Source: Symbiodinium natans (lineage: Eukaryota > Sar > Dinophyceae > Suessiales > Symbiodiniaceae). From it: a DNA stretch of 64,000 bases. The stretch covers positions 264,553-328,552 of the forward strand of contig CAJNDS010002652.1 of the NCBI GenBank assembly GCA_905221605.1. Direction: 5' to 3'. The translations under genes were made by a program, and so were the position numbers. This document shows, one piece after another, positions 50,472-62,500 of the stretch. Position 1 is the first letter of the stretch, and the number at the start of each line of letters is the position of its first letter. Under the pieces are notes generated by a model that was not told the DNA's origin, made no database searches, and saw nothing but the letters and a program-made list of their open reading frames with translations.

Positions 50472-53303
50472 GCGGGCACGGAAATCGGTGATGCCATTGG
50501 TCAAGAGGATGTGCAGCAGGCCGTGGGACATGCAACTGCAAGGGTCGACTGCCTCCGTTGGTTTAACCAGGCGGGGCTCCAGCAGCACAGCGTGGTGTCC
50601 AAGGGCAACTCGGCACCAGTTGCCGTGTACCGACTTCTTTCCAAGCTGCAATTGAATCAAGGCAAACCCGCCGCAGTGATGGGGTTCTCTCAGTCAGAGG
50701 AAAACATGATGGAGCTTCTGGAGGCCGAATTAAAACCGCGCATGAGTTGTGTCAGATCGTGGTGGCACCTTTCAGGCCACTGAGGCCCTTGAGGCCATTG
50801 AGGCCACCGTCGGCGACCCGAAAGGAATCGTTACCCAGGCCGCTGGGCTGTTATTGGCCATGGTGTGCCTGGCTTCAATTTCTGTTTCTCCTCCTCTGCC
50901 AGGAAGGTCCTGTGCAAGGGGGCGAGACGCAAGAGCTGTACGACACCTTAGACAAGGAGTGCGTCAGTGATGTGGCGTGTTGTGAAGGCTCATGCTGCTG
51001 GCAGCTTGTATAGGAGTTGCTTGCGGAGTTGGCGCCCCCTTCGTCCGATGAGCCCTCCGCAGAAGGTGCTGAGCCTGAGGCAAGGATCATCAAGTATCTT
51101 TGGGAATCCATGTGCACGCTTTGGGTGGCTGTGTGGCTTTTCTCGCCGCACAGGATGCTGGCAGCGCAGCCGCAGTATCTGGCTTCATTCTTACCGAAGC
51201 AAGACACCAGAAATGGCCCCAAAGGTTGAACATGGTTGATCTCTTTCGCCTTGTCGTGGTATGACTCGTATGACTCCTTTGCGCAGTTTGCAGCTGCAGG
51301 CCTCACTTTGGATGCGGAGCCGGCGCAGCCGGCGCAGCCGGCGCAGACTCAAGGACGGGGTGACGAGCAGGCGTTGGGCCCCGCATTGCCCACATGGCAT
51401 GGCACGGTGTTGGTGTCAGTATGGACGTTTGATGGACGTTTGCCGATGTCCCTGGCTGTTGACAGGCTGCAGATCCCGATAGTGGGGTACAGGCCACAGG
51501 CCATACACTCCGGTCGCTGATGAGGGTGTGGTACCCGATTAATCTGCAAAGCTTGCAAGGGAGCGATCCTGCGGTACCTGGTGAACCTGGAGATGCCGCT
51601 GCAACTCCAGTATCGAAGCCGCATATGGCAATCTCATGTCGCTACTTGCGCACGAACATGCATGTTGCACGCCTGTTTGCTCAGATACGTGTCCTAGATT
51701 TTAAACCAGTATTCGCCAGTTATGTACAGGCCCCTGGACCACTAACGTCTGCAGAAGGGGCTGCCGAGGCACAACATGGCACGGCCCGATGTTTGCACGA
51801 ATGTGAACGAACATGAACATGAGTGCTGGTTATGCGGCCTCTTCCTGGGGCAGAGCCGCCCGCAATACCAAGCTGTCCAAGCTGCAGGTCTGTGCACATG
51901 CAGAAGCGGCAGGCGCGACACAGGAGCCAAGCTCACCAGGCTAACAACTGAGACCGCTGTTGAGGGCGCTCCAAGTCATACCCGAAAGAGCAGAGTTCTA
52001 GGAGAATATTCTGGAGCACGAGGAGGCCAACCCGTTGCCAATAGAAGACGTGCTGGCCGTGTGATGTTTGGATGAGCGTGATGCAGCAACCGAGCAAGCG
52101 GGTCAAGAGGGTCGCCTATCTCCAGGCCACCGTCGGCGACCCGAAAGGAATCGTTACCCAGGCCGTTGGGCTGTTATTGGCCATGGTGTGCCTGGCTTCA
52201 ATTTCCGTTTCTCCTCCTCTGCCAGGAAGGTCCTGTGCAAGGGGGCGAGACGCAAGAGCTGTACGACACCTTAGACAAGGAGTGCGTCAGTGATGTGGCG
52301 TGTTGTGAAGGCTCATGCTGCTGGCAGCTTGTATAGGAGTTGCTTGCGGAGTTGGCGCCCCCTTCGTCCGATGAGCCCTCCGCAGAAGGTGCTGAGCCTG
52401 AGGCAAGGATCATCAAGTATCTTTGGGAATCCATGTGCACGCTTTGGGTGGCTGTGTGGCTTTTCTCGCCGCACAGGATGCTGGCAGCGCAGCCGCAGTA
52501 TCTGGCTTCATTCTTACCGAAGCAAGACACCAGAAATGGCCCCAAAGGTTGAACATGGTTGATCTCTTTCGCCTTGTCGTGGTATGACTCGTATGACTCC
52601 TTTGCGCAGTTTGCAGCTGCAGGCCTCACTTTGGATGCGGAGCCGGCGCAGCCGGCGCAGCCGGCGCAGACTCAAGGACGGGGTGACGAGCAGGCGTTGG
52701 GCCCCGCATTGCCCGCATGGCATGGCACGGTGTTGGTGTCAGTATGGACGTTTGATGGACGTTTGCCGATGTCCCTGGCTGTTGACAGGCTGCAGATCCC
52801 GATAGTGGGGTACAGGCCACAGGCCATACACTCCGGTCGCTGATGAGGGTGTGGTACCCGATTAATCTGCAAAGCTTGCAAGGGAGCGATCCTGCGGTAC
52901 CTGGTGAACCTGGAGATGCCGCTGCAACTCCAGTATCGAAGCCGCATATGGCAATCTCATGTCGCTACTTGCGCACGAACATGCATGTTGCACGCCTGTT
53001 TGCTCAGATACGTGTCCTAGATTTTAAACCAGTATTCGCCAGTTATGTACAGGCCCCTGGACCACTAACGTCTGCAGAAGGGGCTGCCGAGGCACAACAT
53101 GGCACGGCCCGATGTTTGCACGAATGTGAACGAACATGAACATGAGTGCTGGTTATGCGGCCTCTTCCTGGGGCAGAGCCGCCCGCAATACCAAGCTGTC
53201 CAAGCTGCAGGTCTGTGCACATGCAGAAGCGGCAGGCGCGACACAGGAGCCAAGCTCACCAGGCCAGCAACTGAGACCGCTGTTGAGGGCGCTCCAAGTC
53301 ATA
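50472..53303 (+). CDS. Unrecognised multi-exon locus spanning a duplication
   Basis: Coding-like segments bounded by plausible AG and GT sites on the plus strand: 50472-~50750 (AGTEIGDAIGQEDVQQAVGH), 50776-~50862 (ATEALEAIEATVGDPKGIVT), ~50906-50990 (EGPVQGGETQELYDTLDKEC), ~51014-51120 (ELLAELAPPSSDEPSAEGAE), ~51288-51400 (FAAAGLTLDAEPAQPAQPAQ), ~51466-51560 (AADPDSGVQATGHTLRSLMR). From 50801 on, each segment recurs 1323 bases downstream. The composition is acidic and Ala/Glu-rich. I recognise no domain and cannot fix exon phases, so the limits are approximate. Confidence 0.4.
50801..51980 (+). repeat. 1180-bp direct duplication, copy 1
   Basis: It begins AGGCCACCGTCGGCGACCCG and ends GCTCCAAGTCATA. 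The copy at 52124-53303 is collinear with a constant offset of 1323 and only a handful of visible substitutions. 143 unique bases separate the copies. Confidence 0.97.
52124..53303 (+). repeat. 1180-bp direct duplication, copy 2
   Basis: Same start and end as copy 1. Visible differences include GCCGCTGGG to GCCGTTGGG near 52185, TTTCTGTTT to TTTCCGTTT near 52203, and GGCTAACAA to GGCCAGCAA near 53265. There were no indels, since the offset holds from end to end. Confidence 0.97.
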
Positions 53304-53640
53304 TCCAACGAACACATTTGCACTGAGGCGGAGCAGCCACTGTCGGGCCGACAGATCCAACGGTAGTATTGGCCGCATCTGCGGAAGCTCTCGGCCGCCT
53401 CCCAAGCTTTTCCAGGGCTAATGTGTCCAAAACCGTTCGGTTTCTCTGCATAGCTTCTCATGCCATACGTAAAATCAGTAAAATTGTGCATAGTTAACCT
53501 TTAGCAAACGCATTTTTCCTTTGAATTGTTGCTCATCGCTTCATTCTGGTCACTTTGTGTCTACGTGTTTAGCGCACAAAAGGAAGTAACTCCTGTTGAC
53601 TACGCGAATGGCGCATGGAAGAAACAAAAAACCAGATGGC
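53304..53640. other. No gene recognised
   Basis: Unique sequence after the duplication, with short frames only. Confidence 0.5.
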
Positions 53641-53647
53641 AGTAAGT

Positions 53648-53673
53648 ATATATATATATATATTTTTTTTTTA
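53648..53673 (+). repeat. (TA)n followed by poly-T
   Basis: Seven or eight TA dinucleotides run into ten T. Confidence 0.95.
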
Positions 53674-53739
53674 CCCCCCCTCATGCACCCGACTTGTTTT
53701 TGACACATCCGGAAGAAATTATGTTGTGTAGATGCCATT

Positions 53740-54720
53740 TCTTGCTGCAGAAAACGCCGTACGGTCCCAATCTGTTTTGGGCACGGAGGTGCATCAACGC
53801 AGTAATGTGATTGTTTTTTTGAGTTTTTTGGGACACAGCAGCGTTTTTGCACGACGGGAACCAAAACGGATGGGACAGCACACGTACAGCACTTCCCGGC
53901 CCTTCAGGTGCTGGACTGTCCCAATCTTTTGAGTAAAAACATTATACTGTCACCAATCTTTTTGAGGACGAAGGTGCAGAACCGCCGTCCTGTCCCAAAC
54001 TCTGTGTGTGGTTTTATACCTCCGGAGCCCTGAGAGGATTTTTTTTGAGTTTTTTGGGGACATTACAGCGGTGTTGCACGACTGGAACCAAAGCGATTGG
54101 GACAGTGCAGCACTTCATCCCGTGCAGAAAACACTGTACGGCCCGAATTTTTTGAGGACGGAGGTGCAAAAAAAGGCTGTGCTCTTTGGTTAATGCCTCC
54201 AAAGACCCTGAGAAGACTGTTCTCTTTGAGTTTTTGGGGACAGTACAGCGTTTTTGCACGGCTAAAACCAACAAGATTGGGACAGTGCAGCACTTCTGCC
54301 CCTTCAGGTGCAGAAAACGCGGTGCTGTCCATGCAGCAAATGTACTCATGTCAGTTCACTCCGAAAGTAAACCGGTACGACATTCAACGAACATCGTTAC
54401 TATAGGAGGAGATCAAGGTATCTCGCCGCTACGGAGATCCTGGAAGCAATAAGGTTCAGGTACAAACAAGTAGAAGCTGTTCTTCTGCTTGAGGAAAAAG
54501 GAGATTCAGATGCCGGAAAACCTGTAGCTCATTTGTGCAAAAACGCTGTGCTGTCCCAACCTCGGTGGTCTCCAGCACTGGAAACCCTGAAAGCATTGGA
54601 TGTTTTTGAGTTTTTTGGGACAGTACGGCGTTTTTGCTCATCTGGGCACAAAACATTGGGACTGTGCAGCGTTTTCTGCACCTGAAGGGCCTGAATACTG
54701 TCCGAATCTTTTTTGGTTCC
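53740..54720. repeat. Cluster of a ~95-bp fold-back-like repeat family
   Basis: Four copies of TTTTTTGAGTTTTTTGGG, ACAGTACAGCGTTTTTGCAC, then ACCAA and GATTGGGACAGTGCAGCAC start near 53812, 54042, 54224 and 54604. Between them lie partly inverted modules, GCAGAAAACGC(T/C)GTAC with GGTCCCAATCT, near 53746, 54125 and 54536. Short frames here reflect the repeat. Confidence 0.75.
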
Positions 54721-54729
54721 AGTTGCCCT

Positions 54730-56320
54730 GTGAGGGGTCTGTCTAAAATCCAGAACCCCTTAAACCTTAATGCTAATTACTGCCGCCGGCTGCGACGGTA
54801 CTTGAGGCAGCGTTTAGTTCCATTGATGATCGATGAGCTTCTTGACTTCCTTGATGTGCTTCTTGACGGGGGCTTTTAGCACCAACCAGGCGGCGAACTT
54901 CTAACGGTTCTAACGCTAGGAAAGCGGCGGGTGACTGCACATCTTCTTGAGTTCTGTGAAAATGAGCTAATAGCTTTGAACAAACTTCTCGTGCTAACCC
55001 CGAATCTCCATTAAGCGGTCGTGCCCTTCCCAAATTCTCCGCAGAGCTCTCTTATAGCGCCCCCTTCGAGCCCCACTTCTTAGGTGCAGAGGTCCAAGAG
55101 GACCATGGCGACCTCGGCCTGGTGGAGAGCGGAGGAGGACACCGTTTTTTTTTGCTCAGTTTGCCCTCACGGTCCTCCCATTTTGTGTGCGCATCAATTG
55201 GCCTTTCTCAAGATTTTAGTTAAAAAAGAAGTTCGCTGTGCTCAGAAGTGGATGGCCAATTGGCGGCGCGCCTGGAGACGTCGCCGAGCCCGCATGCCAC
55301 GTCCGAACCCAGCAGCGCGCAGTTCGGCATCACATAGATGTTTGGCTTGTGTCAGTTCTTGTCTTGATTGAAAGCAATTTGTTCAAGCGACAAAGCTTTT
55401 AAAAGTGTCTGTATGTGACGGAGGCAAGTTCCAGCTTCAGAAAGCCCAGCACATCCCGAAGAAGCCGAAGAAGAAGGCCACACGTTCGACATCCAGCACC
55501 CGCAGCCTGCATGGCGTGACATTCTGCGGCAGGCTTGGAGATGCCGGACGTTCTAAGCCCAGAGGAGAAGCAGAGGATATACTTGGAGGACCCCACCTCT
55601 CTTGTCCGACCTGCAGTTCTTCGAACAGGGACATAAGAGCCGGGCTTGGATGAGCCATGGACTTCGAGCCTTGCAAGCCAGAAGCCTGCCAAAGCCTGTT
55701 CACGAGCCTCCCTGACCTCCCGATGACCTCCCTAAGTCCCTTAAGTCTTGATGCAGTTTTCGAAGTCCGATATCCCAATCAAGGCAAAGGGAAGTTGGGC
55801 TCCCACAAGGCCTTGCAGAAACTCCACAGCTTTGTGTACTCAGATTACACAGGATTACGCAGACTCTCGGCCAATAGTCACCTCAGCGTGGGGAGAGCAG
55901 CCGGGAGAGAGAGCCCAAGTGAGACCGAGTATCCCGAGACATGACCGGAGGCCACACCGAACTAAGTTAACTTGTGGAACGCTCGCGTTCGAACACAGAG
56001 TTCGGGGGATCAAGGGGGAAGGGAAACTGTCTGGGCCCCTGTGCTTTGTAGGTCTGTCAGAACATGATAAGACAGCAACTGCACCAATGTGTGTGCTTGC
56101 ACTTGGTTCCTGGCTCAGGCATGTTTGTCTTGAAACAGTGCAGGGAATATGCCCCCCCCCCCCCCCTCCCCTCTAAAGACCCACCCTGAACATGATTTCA
56201 GCGAAACCCCCCGTAAGGAAGAAATTTATCGCGGTGGGTTGTGGGAGAGTGCGGGGAGGGGCAGCGGCAGGCTTAATTCATTCGATTCAGTTCCATTTAG
56301 TTTTTGAATCGGGTGGAGGG
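54730..56320. other. No gene recognised
   Basis: 55.4-55.9 kb has overlapping open frames on both strands without domains. A C17 run is at 56150-56167. Confidence 0.45.
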
Positions 56321-56329
56321 GGAGGGGCT

Positions 56330-56372
56330 TGATTCACTTGATTCACTTGATTCACTTGATTCAGTGATTCAA
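56330..56372 (+). repeat. TTGATTCAC tandem repeat
   Basis: Four units of TTGATTCAC(T) followed by degenerate TTCAAGATTC-like copies to ~56430. Confidence 0.85.
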
Positions 56373-56784
56373 CTTTTGAATCAAGCCGAGATCCAAAATT
56401 CAAGGTTCAAGATGCCGGATTCAAGAACTGAATCAAACTGAAGCAAATTAATGAGCTTGCGAGTCACCCACCCCGTCCCCCACCACCCCACCACGATGAA
56501 TTTCTTCCTTCCGGTGGGGCTTGGGAGGCAATCCAACTTTCAAATTGTCAGTGAGCTTTAATGTTTAAGGAGGCTCTTTAGGGCAAGCATCTCATGGTTA
56601 GGGAATTGGTTGAACCTTTGGGGTTAAGGGAAGCTCGTTGTTTAGGAAAATTCTGGATGCGGCCCAGGGTTTTGTGTACTCGAGGTATTCATAGTAAACA
56701 AACAATGTTCAGGAAATTTTAGGCCTAGACCAATAACTTTTCGAAATGATCCAAACTATCTTTCATGTTTAGCGACCTTGTGAA

Positions 56785-57150
56785 GCTTCTGTAGTGGCTA
56801 GGGGAAAGTGTAAGGTTTTGGAATAGGGTGTCAGCCCAAACCTTCAACGTATAAGATTTCCGGGAATAGGGCTTAGGCTCAAACGTGCAGGGTACACCCC
56901 GCAGGCGCCCGAAGAATAATTATTTCTAACAATACTCGTCGAGAGTATGGGAATCAATAGGGTCTTGGCTTTAGCGGAGTTCCTGCAGCGGAAAGGGACC
57001 ATGTAAGGCTTTGGAATAGGTGTCGGTCTGAACCTTCAAGAGGGTTTACCGGAACTGTTCCTAGGGCCAAAGCTTCAGGATACACGCTGCAGGCACCGAA
57101 GCATAGTTATTCCTAAGCAAGATTCGTTGGAAGTATGGGAATAGGGCTTA
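56785..57150 (+). repeat. ~190-bp degenerate tandem repeat, two copies
   Basis: Both copies contain GTAAGG-TTTGGAATAGG, a GTC-G block, AACCTTCAA, then a CAGG-TACAC-C-GCAGGC-C module and TA-TTATT-CTAA, followed by GAGTATGGGAAT or GAAGTATGGGAAT. The spacing is ~185-190 bases with many substitutions. Confidence 0.7.
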
Positions 57151-57489
57151 GGGCTAAACCTTACGGATAACGTTTTTTGATTTACCTTGCTTTATTGGGG
57201 CCGGTCCACGATCTTTGATGGCTGAACTCTTACGTGGCCGCCTGCGATGGTAGTGGTCCGTCCTGTGTCAGCACCGAAGCTTTTCAGAGAGACCGGATGC
57301 TAGTCCGAGACCAGATCAACTTTGGTGATCAAGGTGACCAAAGTGTCCGATCGGCATGCTTCGATCGGATGTCGCTATATAGCAAACTTTGCCACTGTCA
57401 AAAAGAGGCATGCGAAACATAACGATCGTCCGCATTGAGGATTTCAATCAATCTATGAGAGAGCGCTACATGATATGGTTGTCAAACAG

Positions 57490-57810
57490 TGAATGTTCGC
57501 CTGGCAGCTTTCGTCCGTGAAATCAAAAATGCTCCTCAGGAGCTTGAGCGCGAACAGGTGAAGGCTCGTGGAAAAACGGAGACATGTTGGCAGAGGAAAG
57601 TGTAGCATATGTACATGTTGGGGATGTCTTCAGTCTTCAGTACGTTTCTACAAGTGCCGAGCTTCCGCGCAAACATAGGGCAGCCTTTGCTTGCGCAAGG
57701 CCCAAGAAGTTGCAGAGGCGGCTGCTGCCACTAGACTGGCTGCACAAGCTACGCGCGCTGCAAAGCCTGAGCCGGAAGACGAGGACTCCAGTTCAAAGCC
57801 TTCGGGGTTT
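57490..57810 (+). CDS. Two coding-like exons of a charged helical protein
   Basis: 57490-57557 reads VRLAAFVREIKNAPQELEREQ, bounded by CAG before and GTGAAG after. ~57700-57810, after a CAAG acceptor, reads AQEVAEAAAATRLAAQATRA then AKPEPEDEDSSSKPS. Both are helical or charged and would join in frame into a coiled-coil-like stretch. The longer overlapping frame in this region (57584-58150) is Arg/Leu/Ser-rich and less protein-like. It resembles the exons at 59.5-62.9 kb in style and may be the same type of gene. Low support. Confidence 0.35.
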
Positions 57811-58201
57811 TGTTCGGCCTGGTCGTGGCACCACTCGATTGCAGGACCTTAGCGCCTCCGTAACTTTGCAGCGCAACGCGTCTCGAACCACGCCGTTGCT
57901 CCGAGAAGGCCTGCGGCTGGTTGTCTCTTCCTCAGAAGGTTCAACCATGTTCAACCCATGCCCTCTCCACCTGGCAGCTTTTCTCCCTGAGCTTGCTTGG
58001 CTTAAGGCCCCAGACAGTTGGGACTCGGACCAAGAAGAAAAGACTGGTCGTAAACGTCCAGATGTGTCCGGATCCCGGAGATATGCGCATCTGCAGTGCG
58101 CCGCGTGTGTTGTGCATCCTGGTGTGTATTCTGACACGGGACAACTCTGACAACTCTGATGAGGTCTCGCTTGGCCGCTTGTTGGGAAATCCTCGAGAAG
58201 G

Positions 58202-58984
58202 ATGGTTTTTTGGGGCCATTTGGGTTCAGTTGTAATGGGTTTAGTGTTTAGCATTGTCCTGTCACGTTTCATTGGCTCAATGCTTTTAGAGGCTGGCATG
58301 GACTGTAAGCAGCTGGCAATGAAAATCATTTTCTTTCATGGTCTTGAATCTGGCCCTGGAGCGCGCAAGCACAAATGGCTTCAGGAGAACTATGCGAGCG
58401 TTGCTTGTGTGGACATGCAAATGTCTGTGGCAGATCCTATGAAAAGCCACAGCTTCGCTCGCAATGTTATGACGAACCTGTTCTTCACAGCGCCTTGGAA
58501 TTTGCCTTCCCGCTGCATTGAATCGTCGCTTGAGCAATGCTTGAGCTGCCAGAAGGATGAAATGGCTTCTGTTGAACATCAGAATGGCGTATTGGTTGGT
58601 AGCTCATGGGGGGGTGCAGTGGCGACTCTTGCCATAGCCCGGGGTCTTTGGAGCGGACCAGCTGTTTTGATCGCGCCAGCGTACTTTGCCGTCATGGGTC
58701 GTTTTGGTGCCTACAGTCCAGAAAACGAGCCACTGGCAGTGTATGCGGCTATCTCGGAACGACTCAAGTCTCCTGACTACTGTGGTCAAGTGATCGTCGT
58801 GCATGGCACGGCAGATGAGAGAATTCCCATCGACCACAGTCGGACGATGGCAATGGCCACGGGCATGCGACTGTTAGAAGTTGAGGGTGCAGATCATTCA
58901 ATGAGGTGCTTGTTGCAAGGCACAGAAGGCGATGCCCCTCTAAAGTCAATCATACAAGATGCCCAGAGAAGCAAAGCGCTGTGA
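58202..58984 (+). CDS. Alpha/beta hydrolase (YqiA-like or serine esterase)
   Basis: IIFFHGLESGPGARKHKWL matches the opening strand and oxyanion HG of small alpha/beta hydrolases. VLVGSSWGGAVATLA holds the nucleophile (G-x-S-x-G, Ser 135 counting from 58202). QVIVVHGTADERIPIDHS gives the acid (Asp 205) and VEGADHSM the His (232). The triad is complete, so an active esterase or lipase-like enzyme is likely. Met 40 (MKIIFFHG, 58319) fits the family start; the 39 residues before it include a hydrophobic stretch (VVMGLVFSIVLSRFIG) that may be a membrane anchor or simply upstream non-coding sequence. The substrate is unknown. Confidence 0.88.
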   Translation: MVFWGHLGSVVMGLVFSIVLSRFIGSMLLEAGMDCKQLAMKIIFFHGLESGPGARKHKWLQENYASVACVDMQMSVADPMKSHSFARNVMTNLFFTAPWNLPSRCIESSLEQCLSCQKDEMASVEHQNGVLVGSSWGGAVATLAIARGLWSGPAVLIAPAYFAVMGRFGAYSPENEPLAVYAAISERLKSPDYCGQVIVVHGTADERIPIDHSRTMAMATGMRLLEVEGADHSMRCLLQGTEGDAPLKSIIQDAQRSKAL

Positions 58985-59545
58985 GCCAAAGCATTGACAG
59001 CTGATACCATGGCTGATGCCAACATGGACTCGATAATCTGGCCACTATCTTGCCGCCTGGAGTTTCACGCCCCGTTCTGCAGGTGAGCTGATCTCACTGG
59101 ATAGTGTAGACTGAAATGAAGGGAGGTGCACTCCCGCAGTTGCTCGACCCTGCCTGGACAGACTCAGACGAATCTCGCACAAGCCTCACACCCTTTGACA
59201 GCCTAGTATTCTGCTGGCGAGCGGTTGCAAAATGCCATGAGTCCACCGACCTCCACTTGAGGGTTGTGCAAAGGCCCTTGTCTTCGATTGTTAATAAAAG
59301 CAGGGATTTCGTAAGTGGTCCGTGAAAGACTGGCGCAAGACACCGCTGAAGATTTTGCACTTATGCTCTGGAATATGATGCACGCAAGCTCCGTGAAAGA
59401 CTGGCGCAAACGACTCACATTCGGCGAAGACTGTTAATGTCTGTACGAAGGAAAATAGGACAATCACCAGTTATTTCAGCTGGAGTGCTTGTTTTTCGTG
59501 TTTTCCTGCTTCTTGACGCTTGTCAGGAAAACTGAGTTGCCCAGT
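58985..59545. other. 3' flank of the hydrolase, no gene recognised
   Basis: GTGAAAGACTGGCGCAA occurs twice near 59322 and 59394. No other feature was seen. Confidence 0.5.
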
Positions 59546-62500
59546 TTCGTTGAACAGGATTTCGAGACTGTCTTGGAGGCCGAGCATCAGAGAATAGACG
59601 AGGCGCAAACTCCATTAGGTTGCTCCGTCAATCGCGCATGACTGCTGCGTGCATCCCCGCGCGCAGCATGCAGACGTGTCGCAATCACTGCAGGACTTGG
59701 ACCGCGAGACACAATCCTATCTGGTGAAGATAGAGGCTTGGTATTTGCGCGTTTGGCCTAGCAGGGACGATGCCCAAGCCAGCGACGGATGAGCACAGAG
59801 AAGTCGCTAGCAAGCATTTTTCAACATCTTGCAAGGCTCAGGAGAAAGACTTGAAGGAGAGAATAGAACTCCGAGCAAAGGCAGCGCGGATGCAACGGTT
59901 TGCCAGTGAGAAAATGCTTAAGTTTCGCCATTAATGCCACTGTTTGAATCGATTTGATTTACATTGGCAACGAGTCAAAGATGAAAAGTTCCTGGTGCAG
60001 GCATGTCTGGTTTTTGAGCAGATTGGTCGAAACATCATGAGTTTGCTTTCTTCTTGCGTGTCGTAGAAACGATCGTGTAACACGATGCGGAACACAGATG
60101 TCAAATGGCTTGGTTGCGTTCCAAACTCCACAGAAACTTAGGCTCCCCCGGACCCCAAGCTCCAACGCGGCCAGGAAAAACAAAGTCGCCTTAGGTCCGA
60201 AACAGTTTCATCATTTGGCTTGAATTCCAACTGCCAGAGATGACTTTCTTCTCAAATTGGTGCAATTTGGGGTTCTCCACATGCCGGTGCCGCCTGCACC
60301 ACGATTTTTTCCTTTGTAGCACGCTGCCAAAATATGAGTTCACTGCCACCACAAGTATTGTTGGGAGCCAGGAGTTGTGACATTTAGCACTTGGCCCAGG
60401 TGGCAGAGACAAAGGACCCCGCAAAGGCGCAGCAATTGCGTAACATGGCAGAGCCTGAGGCTGAGCCAGACCATGCGAGCGAGGGATGTAGAAGCAATCG
60501 TTCAAAATTATTCCGTAAGTGTTTGGAATTGAGAAGACGGGTGCGCACGTGTGATTTGCCCGGTTCATGTTCATCATGCCAAGGTCGGTCACGCTCGCTG
60601 CAGATGCGGCGCGGCGTACGAAGCACACTGCAAAGGCATGGCCCTTGCCCTCGCAACCAGTCGAATGATTCACTGTCAAAACACGTTTCCCAAGGCAGCA
60701 AGAAGCAGCATCGCCCGGCAGAAGGCACAAGTAATCGTCGGCATCCACCGGACAAAGCCGACTTTTGTGTGTATCAGGTGGCCGCACGGAAGCGGGCTTT
60801 AGAAAAGGCATTAGGACCAGAGCCTGCGGAAGCTGCAAGTCGTGTCGGCGCCCTGGTTTGTGTACGAATGTATACGCACGTCAGATCAGAGCCTTGATGC
60901 CGAATTGCCGAGCACATGTTCAGGAAATACTTCGCATGCAGCTTCCCAGCCAAGAGGCGAGTACAGTGGTTTAACGACCTCAGACGTTGAGATCAGATGG
61001 TAAAGCGAGGCTTTGTCGACAATGTCACCACAAGAAGTCCTGGCAGAGGCCATGACTGCTAGGCTTGTGAGCAATCAAACTTTGTTCTATTGACAAAGTG
61101 CTGCTTCCCGGAAGTCAGGTTTCAGCTACTGCCGCCACTTGTTTCCGATCCCTCCAAGTTGTCGCACTGCGACCGCCGGACGAGACTGGCAGGCAAACTC
61201 CCCGTGCAAATCGCTGCATTGTCGCTTGTTTTCTGTCGCTGCAGTACTCGGAGGTTAGATCCTGACCATGGCGGAATTGCAGCTGGGATCAGTTTGGCAT
61301 GATCTGGATTGGTAGCACGAGGGCTAGCAGCGAAACCGTTCTGACAAGCCGGGAAGAAACACAGAGCGTGAGAAGAAGGTGCAAACTGGGCAGAAGGACT
61401 TGGCGCAGCAATCCTAGAGTGCCAAAGATGCGCATAGTTGCACCGTGGGGCCGAGCCACACTGAAACTTGGATTTGCAATGTGATGCACCTTGACTGTCT
61501 TGAGGCTTGCAGCTGCCGAAGCTCTTCCTGAATTGACGTCGTGTCTGGAAGCACTGAGAAAGCGACTGCAAGAAGAAAAGGATACCCCGCCACGTTCCTA
61601 GAAGCAGTTCAACCGATCTATTGGCCTGTAACAACTTGCGACACGATATGACACGTTTTTGCCCCGAGCATAGCTAAGGCCACAGGTTGATCCAGTCCTC
61701 CGATCAATCGCAACCGACGAAGACAAGAACCTCAGCTTCGATTGTGTGTTGATATGCTTTGGGGCGCAGCAGTCTGACGTTTGGCCCCAGCCGACCCGCC
61801 AGCACCAAATGCCGGGAGGAAGCAAAAGCAGGGCATCAGAGGTGGCAGGATGTCAACACAGGCTAGTAGCAACAATGCTCGACAATGGTCCCAAAACCCT
61901 GACAAAGCCCCTAACACCAGAGAGAAATTGCAATGCAGCGCATGCAACGGCTCGAATGAATGAAGCACACTTAATTATGCGCTGAGGATGAGCAAAGATG
62001 ACAAGCGTGATTTCATCATGTTTGAAGGCGAGGGCCAGCCAGCTTTCGGAATAAGCTTAAGAAGTTGGAGAGTTCTTCTCACGTTCACAAAGTGTCCCAC
62101 CGGCGCTGCAGGGCAACAGGAGTACGACTGGGAACGAAGCATCAACATCAAGATGAAGGAGCAAGTCATAGCATTTCTGTCGAAACTGCTTAAGGTGCTA
62201 TTCGGGGAGGACAGCAAAGACCCACAGCCTACGCAATCTACGCATTCCTTGACAATATTCAGTCACCAGGAGCAGATGCGACGGCGGGAAGTTCACATGA
62301 AGGAGAGCCTGGAAAGGGTGAGTCAGGCTCTCCACCGACGATGGCGCAGACAACGTGACAGGCTCCTGTGTGTCCTGCGAAGTGACGGAATCAGAGCAGA
62401 TTTTTCATAGACTGCTCCACCAGGGACAAGGCGCACGCTATGGAGCGAATTGCCGCTCTTCGGAAGGTCATGGACGACACGGAGGTACCAGTGTCTTAAA

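Noticed and set aside
52062-52064. In-frame TGA as a selenocysteine codon (after ILEHEEANPLPIEDVLAV, before CLDERDAATEQ)
   Set aside because: Both sides look coding, but the exon structure is unresolved and no SECIS element was identified. A splice site or a nonsense mutation is simpler.
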